Assembly (NCBI RefSeq): GCF_034531395.1
Contig: NZ_JARVCO010000012.1
Span: 1,201,435-1,265,434 of the forward strand
Source: Pontiella agarivorans
Lineage (GTDB): Bacteria; Verrucomicrobiota; Kiritimatiellia; Kiritimatiellales; Pontiellaceae
Direction: 5' to 3'
DNA length: 64,000 nucleotides
Shown here: positions 29,676 through 38,859 of the stretch, piece after piece
How the letters are laid out: each line of letters begins with the position of its first letter
Position numbering within the stretch: position 1 is the stretch's first letter
Made by a program: the position numbers and the translations under genes
Notes under the pieces: generated by a model
The model's input: the letters and a program-made list of their open reading frames with translations, nothing else
Databases searched by the model: none
What the model was told of the DNA's origin: nothing

Positions 29676-31586
29676 ATGCAAATAATCAGTGGCAAAACCG
29701 TTGTTTTGAGTGTGCTGTTTATGGGGCTGATGAGTCACGCCCGAACAACCGTCGATATTCAGCTTAATATGAAATATTCAGTGGGCGGGATTTCATCCTT
29801 TGACCGCCATAAGTATATCAATGCACATTCACATCTCTCGGAACCTGACTGGGTGGGTGAGGATGAACTGCTGGATATATTGGTCTCGGATCTGAATGTT
29901 TCTTTCGGGCGCGATAACGGAACAATGATTGAATACCTGCGGCAGGCTCCGGAAGATCCGGACCGGCCGGGTTATGTGGATCCGGAATATCTGAAAAACG
30001 CCGGGCGGATTCATCGTAAAATCATCTATGGAAGTCACAAAGCCTATCTGCATAAATATGACGCTGTTAACGATGTTATGATCGGCGGACAGCCCCATGC
30101 GTTTCTGCCGAGCCCCGGGGAAGAGAAAACGAAGTGGGAGCTGGGCGGTGCTGACGCTGTCGGTGAATATATGGGTCGTTTTCTGCAGGAGTTTTACCGG
30201 AACCCGGGTGAGCCTCCGACGGCGGGACAGTCGCGTCCCGGGTTTATCGAAATTCTGAATGAACCGCTGTATCATTTTATCGACGGCCGTCGCGGAGATA
30301 TCCGTAGCGCAAAATCCATTTTCGAATTTCATAACGGCGCGGCGAAGGCGATTCGCCGGTTTGATCCCGATGTACTGATTGGCGGTCCGACGATGGCGTT
30401 TCCGATTTTTGAAGAACGGGATTTCGCACGGTGGGATGAGCGGATGAAACTGTTTATCGATACCTGTGGCGAGCAGATGGATTTTTATTCGCTTCATTTC
30501 TATGACTTCAACAACCGGGGGGATCGCGCGCGTGATGATTATAAAGGGTCCCGTCTGGAAGCTACGCTGGATATGATCGAACAGTACAGTCTGATCCGGC
30601 TGGGGGAGGTTAAGCCGTTTATTATTTCGGAATATGGCGGACGGGATCATAAACTGGAAAACCGGGTCTGGACCGCGTTGCGTGACTGGCATTTTCTTAA
30701 GGCTGCAACGCCGTTAACACTGCAGTTGCTGGATCGACCGAATATGATTCTTAAATCGATTCCTTTTATTACCGCCAAGGCGGAATGGGGCCGCAAAAAC
30801 GGGGTGCCGTATAACCGTCGTCTGATGCATCAGATGAAAGAGCGTCCGGGCCGGTTCGGCGAGGACTGGATCTTCACGGATCTGGTGTTGTTTTATGAAC
30901 TGTGGTCGGATGTGAACGGAACGCGGGTGAAGAGTGCTTCCGATAATCCTGATGTGCTGCTCGACAGCTATGTGGATGGTAAAAAAGCCTATGTGATTCT
31001 GAGTAACCTGAATCCGGTGGAGGAGACGGTTGATCTGAATCTTTCCAGCGGAATGGAATCCGCACGGATTAAGCATCTGTACCGCGTGGCAGACGGTCCG
31101 CTGCTGGAGGAGAAAACGGTTATGAAGGAATTGAAGTCGTTTACCTTAAAACCGGAGGCCAGTGCTGTTATTGCGTGTTCGTTTGCCGATTCCATTGCCA
31201 TTACTGAAACGGTTGAGGAACATAAGTTTTATGCGTCGGATTATAACCGCCCGATTACAGCCGGGCGCCCGGTTGAGTTTGCGCTGAATGAGGTTCAGCC
31301 GCTAACGTCGGGTGAGGCCGTGCTGCGTGTCGGATTCGGGAGAGAACCGGATCGTTCCCGTCGGCCTGAAGTCGTTTTCAACGGAACCGCGCTGGAGGTT
31401 CCGGATCATTACAGCGGCAGTGACCAGCCGACGCGTCCGGCCTTTTTCGGCCTGCTTGAAATTCCGGTTCCTATTGAACGGATTAAAAAGAACAATAGTG
31501 TGGAGATCATGTTTCCGGATAGTGGCGGCCGGATCAGTAGTGTGACCCTGCAGACGGTTGACGCCGGATTAAACGGTCGGAAGTGA
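29676..31586 (+). CDS. GH86 beta-agarase/beta-porphyranase-like, secreted
   Basis: 636 residues from ATG 29676, with GAGGGAT before it and a signal peptide ending near SHARTT. The N-terminal region (MKYSVGGISSFDRHKYIN) and the two catalytic motifs, ILNEP (Glu196, acid/base) and ISEYG (Glu319, nucleophile), indicate a GH86 TIM barrel followed by two beta-sandwich domains (about 430-636). GH86 enzymes cut internal beta-1,4 bonds in agarose or porphyran. It is one of two GH86 genes separated by a small open frame. It would generate oligosaccharides for the GPH symporter. Confidence 0.82.
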   Translation: MQIISGKTVVLSVLFMGLMSHARTTVDIQLNMKYSVGGISSFDRHKYINAHSHLSEPDWVGEDELLDILVSDLNVSFGRDNGTMIEYLRQAPEDPDRPGYVDPEYLKNAGRIHRKIIYGSHKAYLHKYDAVNDVMIGGQPHAFLPSPGEEKTKWELGGADAVGEYMGRFLQEFYRNPGEPPTAGQSRPGFIEILNEPLYHFIDGRRGDIRSAKSIFEFHNGAAKAIRRFDPDVLIGGPTMAFPIFEERDFARWDERMKLFIDTCGEQMDFYSLHFYDFNNRGDRARDDYKGSRLEATLDMIEQYSLIRLGEVKPFIISEYGGRDHKLENRVWTALRDWHFLKAATPLTLQLLDRPNMILKSIPFITAKAEWGRKNGVPYNRRLMHQMKERPGRFGEDWIFTDLVLFYELWSDVNGTRVKSASDNPDVLLDSYVDGKKAYVILSNLNPVEETVDLNLSSGMESARIKHLYRVADGPLLEEKTVMKELKSFTLKPEASAVIACSFADSIAITETVEEHKFYASDYNRPITAGRPVEFALNEVQPLTSGEAVLRVGFGREPDRSRRPEVVFNGTALEVPDHYSGSDQPTRPAFFGLLEIPVPIERIKKNNSVEIMFPDSGGRISSVTLQTVDAGLNGRK

Positions 31587-31597
31587 CCGGAGGAATC

Positions 31598-31813
31598 ATG
31601 ACGATTAAACGGGTTTTACTATCGGCCGGCATGCTTGCTCTCACGCCCGACGGTTCGGGGAACGGGAAACCGGCCATCATGGAAATCCGGGAGAATGTCC
31701 GGCATGAAGTCGCCAGAGCCCGGACTCCGGAAGAATGGGGGAATGAGGTTGCATTAAATCTGTTTATGGAAGCGGTCATTACTGAGGGGTGGAATCAGCT
31801 GCATGTTAAATAA
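31598..31813 (+). CDS. Small protein of unknown function between the GH86 genes
   Basis: A 71-codon frame from ATG 31598 with an excellent CCGGAGG ribosome site 5 bases upstream. The product starts with MTIKRVLLSAGMLAL, like a short export signal, but continues into a hydrophilic, possibly helical tail rich in Glu and Arg (about residues 28-60). Its end overlaps the region just before the next GH86 start. No family is recognised. It may be a real small envelope protein, or a decayed remnant of a larger gene whose start was kept. Confidence 0.5.
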   Translation: MTIKRVLLSAGMLALTPDGSGNGKPAIMEIRENVRHEVARARTPEEWGNEVALNLFMEAVITEGWNQLHVK

Positions 31814-31829
31814 AAATACGGAGTTAATG

Positions 31830-33746
31830 ATGAAGATGAAGTGGATCGGTCTTTTTGCGGCGGTTATTACGGCGAATCAAAACGGGATAGCGGAAGAACA
31901 GCCGGTTTCGGTGACGGTCAACCTGAACGTCCGGCATTCTGTCGGCGGGGTGGATGCTTTCGATCGTGAAAAATGGATGGTGCTGCATGCGCGGGCGACC
32001 GAGCATGACTGGGATTCCGAGGAACAGCGGGAAACGTTTCTAAATGAATACGATGTTTATCTGGGGCGCGACTGCGGGGCTTTGCCGGAGGCGCTGTCGT
32101 GGACCTCGGAGGATCCGGATAAACCGGGCTGGTGTGATCATGCCTGTATTGAGCAGCTCGGAAAGCGGGAGCGGGAACGGTATGCGCAGAACACTGCGGT
32201 CCATGCGCTGGAATACCGCAGTAAAAAAATGACCATCGGCGGCCAACCGAAAATGTTCCCGGACGGCAGTACAAACGCGAATGGATTTGCGATCGGAAGT
32301 TATGATGCGCTGGCCGACTTTTATGAGCAGTATCTGACGCATTTTACCGGTAGCGGAGGAACGGACGGTCCGCCGAAACCGGCGATGCTTGAAGTGGTGA
32401 ATGAACCCTTTGTTCATGCCCGTGAGCATAACACAACCTATGCGGAAATTTCCGAATTTCACAACAAGGTGGCAGAGCGTGTTAAGCGGTTGCATCCTGA
32501 TCTTCTGATCGGCGGATATACCGCTGCGCATCCGGGGTTTGAAGATCATGATTTTGGACACTGGGATAAAAACTGGCGGCAGTTTATTGATATTGCCGGC
32601 GGGAATATGGATTTCTTTTCTCTGCATCTCTATGACAATCCGCTCAAAAACAAGGATCCGCAGAACAGTATCTACCGCAGCGGAAGCAATGTGGAAGCCA
32701 TTCTGGATATGGTGGAGCACTACAGCTTCCTTAAACTGGGAGAGGTGAAACCGCTCAATATTTCGGAATACGGTTGTCTGCGTGTGGGCAACGGATTTCC
32801 CTACAGTCCGGACGAGGCATGGCGCTGCACCCGATCCTACAATACGATTCTGATGCAGCTGCTGGAACGTCCGGATCGGATTATCCAGGCTATCCCGTTT
32901 ATGGTTCTGAAAGCGGAGTGGGGGCGTAAAGACGGGTATCCGTATCCGAAACGGCTCTTGTATGATGTGGATGAACTGAAAGGCCGCCCGAAGGATAATG
33001 ACGGTCCCTGGGCCTATACACCGCGTCTTAATTTCTGGGAGCTGTGGAAAGGGGTTAAGGGAACACGTGTTGATACCATCGCCTCTGACCCGGATATTCA
33101 GGTTGATGCCTATGTGAACGGTGCCGATGTGTTTGCGGTTGTCAGCAGTCTGGATCATACGGGACCGCAAACGGTGGAACTCAGTATGCTGGGAGCTGCT
33201 GAAGATCTGTTGAGGGTCGAGGTTAAGCATGCGCATGCGGATGAAAATCTTGAGCCGGTAATCGATGAATTTGAGCGCGCTTCGCTGGAACGGATCACGC
33301 TGGGGGCCTCTGCAACTGCGATGCTGAAATTCTCTTATCGGGCCCCGCTTAAAACGGATGAAGTCTCTGTGGAAAAGAAATATTACGCAACGACCTATCT
33401 GCAACCGATAAAGGCTGATGAGCCGGTTCGTTTCAGGATTGAGGGGGTGAGGCGGGCTTCTTCTTACGGTGAGGCGGTTTTGCGCCTGGGTATGGGCCGG
33501 GAGCACGGGCGTTCGCTCCATCCCGTCGTTCGGGTGAACGGAACGTCGGTTGAGGTTCCGACCGATTGGCGGGGCTATGATCAGGCGACCCGAAATCAGT
33601 TTTTCGGCGTTGTGGAGATTCCGGTTGAGTATGACCTGTTGGAGAAGAACAACACGGTTGAAGTGATCTTTCCTGATGATGGCGGTCATGTATCTAGTTT
33701 GGCCATGCAGGTGTTTGAATTCAGCGCTGACATTCGTCCTGATTAG
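31830..33746 (+). CDS. GH86 beta-agarase/beta-porphyranase-like, secreted paralogue
   Basis: 638 residues from ATG 31830, six bases after CGGAG; earlier in-frame ATGs at 31803 and 31827 fit the ribosome site less well. A signal peptide ends near NGIAEE. LNVRHSVGGVDAFDREKW matches the start of the other GH86, and the catalytic pair is Glu192 in VVNEP and Glu313 in ISEYG. Two C-terminal beta-sandwich domains follow the barrel. The two GH86 proteins align over their whole length but differ strongly in barrel loops, which suggests distinct cleavage preferences, for example agarose versus sulfated porphyran. Confidence 0.82.
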   Translation: MKMKWIGLFAAVITANQNGIAEEQPVSVTVNLNVRHSVGGVDAFDREKWMVLHARATEHDWDSEEQRETFLNEYDVYLGRDCGALPEALSWTSEDPDKPGWCDHACIEQLGKRERERYAQNTAVHALEYRSKKMTIGGQPKMFPDGSTNANGFAIGSYDALADFYEQYLTHFTGSGGTDGPPKPAMLEVVNEPFVHAREHNTTYAEISEFHNKVAERVKRLHPDLLIGGYTAAHPGFEDHDFGHWDKNWRQFIDIAGGNMDFFSLHLYDNPLKNKDPQNSIYRSGSNVEAILDMVEHYSFLKLGEVKPLNISEYGCLRVGNGFPYSPDEAWRCTRSYNTILMQLLERPDRIIQAIPFMVLKAEWGRKDGYPYPKRLLYDVDELKGRPKDNDGPWAYTPRLNFWELWKGVKGTRVDTIASDPDIQVDAYVNGADVFAVVSSLDHTGPQTVELSMLGAAEDLLRVEVKHAHADENLEPVIDEFERASLERITLGASATAMLKFSYRAPLKTDEVSVEKKYYATTYLQPIKADEPVRFRIEGVRRASSYGEAVLRLGMGREHGRSLHPVVRVNGTSVEVPTDWRGYDQATRNQFFGVVEIPVEYDLLEKNNTVEVIFPDDGGHVSSLAMQVFEFSADIRPD

Positions 33747-33779
33747 AAAGTATCGGGAGGCGGTACAGTTTTCATTCAA

Positions 33780-33798
33780 TCCGGGAATTCATCCCGGA
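33780..33798. promoter_or_regulatory. Hairpin between GH86 and GH117 genes
   Basis: TCCGGG and CCCGGA form a 6-bp stem around AATTCAT. There is no T-run, so it may be an operator, a processing site or a weak terminator in the 104-base gap. Confidence 0.3.
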
Positions 33799-33850
33799 CG
33801 TATAAAACAGAGCGCAATTCCTCCGGACAGGAAGGTATAAGGACTCAATT

Positions 33851-35137
33851 ATGACGTTGAAAAATGATGTTGGATTATTAGGTATGCTGCTGCTTCTGTC
33901 GGCAGGTTGTGCGGCGGAAACTGCAGATCAGATGAATGCTTTCCCTTTTCTTATTCCGGAGGAAAAACCGGAACGGCCGTTAAGTGCGGCTGTGGAACGG
34001 GGTTATAATGAATACGGAGGGTTCCGCCCGGAAGCGCAGGAGCTCTATACTCAGTTTAAGTATACCGAACTGAAGGGCTTTGATTACAACGGTGGCGACG
34101 GGACAGTATCCCGCCGCGATCCTTCCAAGGTGATTTTTGCCAATGGGAAATACTATGTCTGGTATACGCGCCGCGCAACGGGTCACAGACCTGTGGGCAT
34201 GGCGCGGGCGCGGGAGGCCACGGAGGTTATTCCATCGGCCGACTGGGATCTGGCGGATATTTATTATGCCGTTTCGGAGGATGGTTTTGTCTGGGAGGAG
34301 CAGGGGGTAGCTGTGCCGCGGCCGCCGAAACCGCAACCCGGCTGGCGGTCAGTCACGACGACCGATATTCTCGAATGGGAAGGAAAATATTATCTCTATT
34401 ATCAGGCCTTTATGGAGGCGAGTGGAACCCGTGGCGATTTCTGCCCCGTCGCGGTATCCTGGGCTGATTCGCCGGATGGACCCTGGACGCCGTATGGCAA
34501 GGTGGTGATCCCGAACGGAGCCGAGGGGGAGTGGGATCAGTTTTCCATTCACGATCCCTATCCGCTGGTGCATGACGGAAAAATTTATCTGTATTACAAA
34601 AGCGATTTCGATAAGCGTTCTGAGTTTTTCCCATCCAAAGTGCGCATGCAGGGGCTGGCAATTGCAGAGCATCCACTGGGACCGTTTAAAAAACATCCGC
34701 GGAATCCGGTGATCAATTCGGGGCATGAAACGACGCTGTTTCCCTTTAAGGAAGGCGTTGCCGCGCTGGTGATTAAAGACGGCATGGAGCGGAATACCAT
34801 TCAATATGCTGAGGACTGGGTGAATTTCAAGGTGGTTGCACATGTGGAAATGATGCCGGTGGCGGCCGGACCGTTTGTGCCGGATGCGTTTACCGATACG
34901 CAGGATGGTCGCGGGATTACATGGGGGCTTTCTCATTTCACTTATGCCGGGGGGTACAACGGAAACAACCATTCCGTGTTGGTCCGTTTTGATTGCGACC
35001 TAAGCCGGGATATTCATGATCCGGAAATGAAGGACCATTTTGTTAAATTTACACCGGAGGAACACTATAGGCATGGGCTTTCCTCACAGCAGCTTGAGCG
35101 GATACATAAAGAAAACGGTCGGCTTTCCAATCCCTGA
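33851..35137 (+). CDS. GH117 anhydro-galactosidase-like lipoprotein
   Basis: 428 residues. A lipoprotein signal ends with LLLLSAGC, so the mature protein is lipid-anchored. GH117 motifs repeat those of the 28547 gene: VSRRDPSKV, IHDPY, LYYKSDFDK, NSGHETT, ERNTIQYAEDW and TWGLSHF. The reaction would be removal of terminal 3,6-anhydro-L-galactose from odd- or even-numbered agar oligosaccharides in the periplasm or at the outer surface. Having one cytoplasmic and one anchored GH117 suggests hydrolysis in two compartments. The C-terminal tail (HYRHGLSSQQLERI) may mediate dimer exchange, as known for the family, but this is inference. Confidence 0.85.
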   Translation: MTLKNDVGLLGMLLLLSAGCAAETADQMNAFPFLIPEEKPERPLSAAVERGYNEYGGFRPEAQELYTQFKYTELKGFDYNGGDGTVSRRDPSKVIFANGKYYVWYTRRATGHRPVGMARAREATEVIPSADWDLADIYYAVSEDGFVWEEQGVAVPRPPKPQPGWRSVTTTDILEWEGKYYLYYQAFMEASGTRGDFCPVAVSWADSPDGPWTPYGKVVIPNGAEGEWDQFSIHDPYPLVHDGKIYLYYKSDFDKRSEFFPSKVRMQGLAIAEHPLGPFKKHPRNPVINSGHETTLFPFKEGVAALVIKDGMERNTIQYAEDWVNFKVVAHVEMMPVAAGPFVPDAFTDTQDGRGITWGLSHFTYAGGYNGNNHSVLVRFDCDLSRDIHDPEMKDHFVKFTPEEHYRHGLSSQQLERIHKENGRLSNP

Positions 35138-35400
35138 AATCGGAAGGTTTTGAAGGGATCTGTTTCCAGACGTTTTTTCCGTCGGTCCGGAGGGTTGAAG
35201 GGGGGACGGATGCTGATCAATGGGACAGGGGACAAGGCCAGGCGCGGCTGGTACATTTTGATGGTCGAGGCATTCTGTCTTTTCGAGAACAGATACCGGG
35301 CGCGGTGTCAAGTTGGATGATCGGTTCATTGAACCCCGGACGTTCTTCGTAAATGATGTGCGATGGATACAACAGGAATTTGATCAAAGGAGTAATGAGT

Positions 35401-37080
35401 ATGAAAACAAGGTTATTGCTGATGTTGTCGCTGCTGTTCAGCTGGAGTGTATTGGCTGCGGATACGCGACCGAATATTGTGGTGATTATGAGCGATGATT
35501 CCGGGTACACGGATCTTGGATGTTTCGGCGGCGAAATTGATACGCCCAATATTGATAAACTGGCCGAGTCCGGAATACGACTGAGTAATTTTTATTCGAA
35601 TGGACGCTGCAGTCCGACCCGGGCTTCTCTGCTTTCGGGGCTCGACTGTGCCAAGGTTGGTTTCGGCGGCGGTGTGGTCGGAGACTGGGTGCGGGAAATG
35701 CCGTATGCGGCGCACCGCGGTCGTCTGCCGTATGATACGCCACTGCTGCCGGAACTGTTGAAAGAGGCGGGATATCGTACGCTGATGTCGGGTAAATGGC
35801 ATATGGGCGGGAGCCTGATGAAAACCCGCCCGGGCCGGCGCGAAGTCTGGAAACAGTATCACGAAGGCTGGGAGCTTACCGACGAAGAGATTGAGCAGGA
35901 TTTTCTGGGACTTCCGCTGCAGCGTGGATTCGATGAATATTTCGGGCTCTATGGGGCGCAGGACAGCTCCTTTTTCGTGCCGGGTCAGTATCATCCGATT
36001 ATGGAAGGGAACGAAAATGCGAAACTGAACTATGATCGTGAATATACCATGCACTGTTTTTCGAAACGCAAGGATCTGCCCTATACGGTGAATCATGGAA
36101 AAACCGGAAAGGCATGGTATGCCACGGACGGCGTGACCGACCGCGCCATCGAAATGATTTCGGACGCTTCGGGAAAAGAGAAGGCTCCCTTTTTCCTCTA
36201 TCTGGCCTATCGCGCTCCGCATAAACCGCTCCAGGCTCCGGAAGAGCTGGTACAGAAATATCTGAAGAAATATGAAGACATCCGCGCCATAGAAGCCGCA
36301 CGTGCTGAAGGGCTCAAAGCGCAGGGCCTGTGCGATCCGGACCTGGATTACAAGCCGGCCTGGTTTGATGTGAAAAAGTCCGATGAATTCCGGCTTCAAA
36401 TGGCCATTCACGCCGCGATGATTGAGAAAGTGGATGAAAACGTCGGCCGTCTGGTTGAATCGCTCAGGAAAAAGGGTGAATTGAACAACACGCTGATTCT
36501 TTATTTTTCCGATAACGGAAATGCGGCGCATCTGGACAGCATCTTCAACACGCCGTATCGCGGCGTGAAAGCCCTGCTATGGGAGGGCGGCTGCAAAACA
36601 CACTTTATCGCCTCCTGGCCGGGGCACATTAAACCCGGAACGATTTCGCACGAGCAGGTCTGGGTGGGGGATGTATTGCCGACGTGTCTCGAACTCGCCG
36701 GTACAGAATATCCGGAAACCTTCCGTGGAAAGAAAACTGAACCACTGCCCAGCCGCAGCATGCTGCCGGTACTGGAAGGTAAAAAACGCAAACCGGCTGA
36801 ATATCTGTTCTTTAACGATAAAGGGCAGCAGAGTGTCATCTGGCAGGGAAAATGGAAACTCCTGATTGAGCCCGGATGGTTTACCATGACCCAGGAAAAA
36901 CCGGGTATTCAGTATGAACTGTATGATCTCGAAAATGATCCCTCCGAGCTGAAAAACGTAGCGGACGTAAAACCGGAAATTGTGAAAATGCTGGAGGAAA
37001 AATGCAATACCTGGATCAAAGAGCAGGGTATTGTTGAGTATGGAAAACTGTTGGAACTGCGGCCTGGGGACAACACATAA
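35401..37080 (+). CDS. S1-family sulfatase, secreted
   Basis: 559 residues from ATG 35401, eight bases after AAAGGAG; upstream ATGs in frame lie too close to or before the ribosome site. The signal peptide ends near [24 protein letters not shown] gives metal aspartates, CSPTR at Cys70 is the formylglycine precursor, and GKWHMG and FSDNGN follow. A long segment around residues 215-330 with Lys-rich helices is inserted before the metal-binding second half, as in arylsulfatase A-like members. It is followed 22 bases later by a secreted GH29, which suggests sequential removal of sulfate then an alpha-L-linked sugar. Confidence 0.92.
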   Translation: MKTRLLLMLSLLFSWSVLAADTRPNIVVIMSDDSGYTDLGCFGGEIDTPNIDKLAESGIRLSNFYSNGRCSPTRASLLSGLDCAKVGFGGGVVGDWVREMPYAAHRGRLPYDTPLLPELLKEAGYRTLMSGKWHMGGSLMKTRPGRREVWKQYHEGWELTDEEIEQDFLGLPLQRGFDEYFGLYGAQDSSFFVPGQYHPIMEGNENAKLNYDREYTMHCFSKRKDLPYTVNHGKTGKAWYATDGVTDRAIEMISDASGKEKAPFFLYLAYRAPHKPLQAPEELVQKYLKKYEDIRAIEAARAEGLKAQGLCDPDLDYKPAWFDVKKSDEFRLQMAIHAAMIEKVDENVGRLVESLRKKGELNNTLILYFSDNGNAAHLDSIFNTPYRGVKALLWEGGCKTHFIASWPGHIKPGTISHEQVWVGDVLPTCLELAGTEYPETFRGKKTEPLPSRSMLPVLEGKKRKPAEYLFFNDKGQQSVIWQGKWKLLIEPGWFTMTQEKPGIQYELYDLENDPSELKNVADVKPEIVKMLEEKCNTWIKEQGIVEYGKLLELRPGDNT

Positions 37081-37102
37081 TCAATCTTTCACAGAAGATT
37101 TC

Positions 37103-38602
37103 ATGAAAAAAAATATATTGATTCTGCTGGGATTGTTTTCCGCCTCAGTCATGGCGACAACGTATCAGCCGGTACGCGAGTCGCTTGCCGGTCACACCGC
37201 GGCTCCGGAATGGTTCCAGGATGCCAAGCTGGGCATTTATTTCCACTGGGGGCCGTATTCGGTGGCGGCCTACGGCAGTGCCTGGTATCCGAGCGCGATC
37301 TATCGCCCGGGCAGTCCGGAAAACAAATATCACACGAAAAAATTCGGTCCGGTTGAAACGTTTGGATACGAAAAAATGATTCCGCTTTTCACGGCGGAAC
37401 ATTTTGATCCGGCAGAATGGGCGGAGCTGTTTAAAAAAACAGGGGCAAAATTTGCCGGGCCGGTTGCCGAGCATCATGACGGGTTTGCTATGTGGGACAG
37501 CGAGGTCAATCCCTGGAACGCAGCCGATATGGGGCCGAAACGAGATGTGCTCGGTGATTTGTTTGATGAGCTGAAAAAGTGCGATATGAAAACCATCGCC
37601 ACGTTTCACCATGCACGCAACGGACAGCGCAACCGTAATAAACCGGAGCGGTGGGCCCCCGACCACGTGCATAAAAGTTTTAACAGTCACTACCCGTATC
37701 ATCCGGATTATCCCACGGCCACAACCGATCCGAAACTCCGCAAACTGTTCGGCAACTTTGAAACGATGGATGAATTCAATCAATACTGGCTGGATCAGTT
37801 GAAAGAGGTGATCGATGCCTATTCCCCGGATATTGTCTGGTTTGATTCGTGGATGAATATGGTGCCGGAAGAATACCGTCTGAACTATGCCGCCTACTAT
37901 TTCAACCATGCTGAAAAAACAGGGCAGCAGGTGGTGACCTGTCATAAGCATAATGATATGCCGATGAGTTTCAGTGTGCTTGATTTTGAGCAGGGCGGAC
38001 GTCGGGAAATTCATCCGATGCCGTGGATGACCGATATCACCCTGGGTGAAAACCGCTGGATGTATGTGGAAGGGCACAGCTATAAAGATGCCGCACTCGT
38101 GGTGCGCAACATGATCGATGTCTGGAGTAAAAACGGCATTGTGCTGCTGAATGTGGCGCCGCGTGCCGACGGAGTGATTGATGATGAACAACGTGCCATT
38201 CTGGCGAAAATCGGAAATTGGCTTAGCTGTTACGGGGAGGCCGTCTATGGAACGCGGCCCTTCGATATCTATGGAACCGGAACGGCCAGCAGCAGTGACA
38301 GCTCCCACGACGGCCAGTCCGCCACGGTGAAATATACCGCCGAAGATATACGCTTCACGGTCTCCAAGGATGATAAATTCATGTATATCTTTTTTCTGGG
38401 CCGGCCGGAGCCCGGAGCCGAAGTGAAAATCAAAGCTCTCGGCCGTCACCGTTACACGCCGCGTTCAGCCATCAAACGTGTAACCCTGCTGGGCAGCGGC
38501 GAAGAGGTCGCTTGGAACGATGATACCTACTCTCTGAATTTCAAGCTTCCGGATGTGGAAATGAACGAAATTTCCACCGTTCTTAAACTTGAGCTGGAAT
38601 AG
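37103..38602 (+). CDS. GH29 alpha-L-fucosidase/alpha-L-galactosidase-like, secreted
   Basis: 499 residues from ATG 37103, opening a signal peptide (MKKNILILLGLFSASVMA). GH29 motifs [28 protein letters not shown] and IVWFDSW (predicted nucleophile Asp248) are intact. It is homologous to the cytoplasmic GH29 at 27139, so each compartment again has its own copy. The C-terminal 110 residues form the usual beta-sandwich. The last gene of the plus-strand locus; a T-rich run directly follows the stop at 38602. Confidence 0.9.
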   Translation: MKKNILILLGLFSASVMATTYQPVRESLAGHTAAPEWFQDAKLGIYFHWGPYSVAAYGSAWYPSAIYRPGSPENKYHTKKFGPVETFGYEKMIPLFTAEHFDPAEWAELFKKTGAKFAGPVAEHHDGFAMWDSEVNPWNAADMGPKRDVLGDLFDELKKCDMKTIATFHHARNGQRNRNKPERWAPDHVHKSFNSHYPYHPDYPTATTDPKLRKLFGNFETMDEFNQYWLDQLKEVIDAYSPDIVWFDSWMNMVPEEYRLNYAAYYFNHAEKTGQQVVTCHKHNDMPMSFSVLDFEQGGRREIHPMPWMTDITLGENRWMYVEGHSYKDAALVVRNMIDVWSKNGIVLLNVAPRADGVIDDEQRAILAKIGNWLSCYGEAVYGTRPFDIYGTGTASSSDSSHDGQSATVKYTAEDIRFTVSKDDKFMYIFFLGRPEPGAEVKIKALGRHRYTPRSAIKRVTLLGSGEEVAWNDDTYSLNFKLPDVEMNEISTVLKLELE

Positions 38603-38682
38603 TTTTTTTCGGTTCCATTATGAAATGCTGCTTTCGATTTGAGAAAGGGCCTGTTGCTGATATTAATTTTTGAAGATCGCTT

Positions 38683-38702
38683 AGACTGCTGAATTTCAGT
38701 CT
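38683..38702. terminator. Hairpin in gap between convergent operons
   Basis: AGACTG and CAGTCT pair around CTGAATTT in the 257-base space between the GH29 stop and the end of the giant minus-strand gene. The rest of that space shows nothing gene-like. No T-run follows, so termination is only a suggestion. Confidence 0.3.
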
Positions 38703-38859
38703 GACTGGTGCGGTCGAAGCGAAATTTGATTTAGGGCAGTGATCTGATTCAGCGGACTTTTCAGCTGATTGCTGCATTTGGTGAGGGCATATTGATTCTC
38801 TGTCGCAACATTGGTGAAATCATGGTGAACCTTCAAAATACGATTTTGATATTTGTTTT

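Noticed and set aside
32040..33779. 579-codon open frame on the minus strand
   Set aside because: Antisense to GH86, no recognisable domain or start signal.
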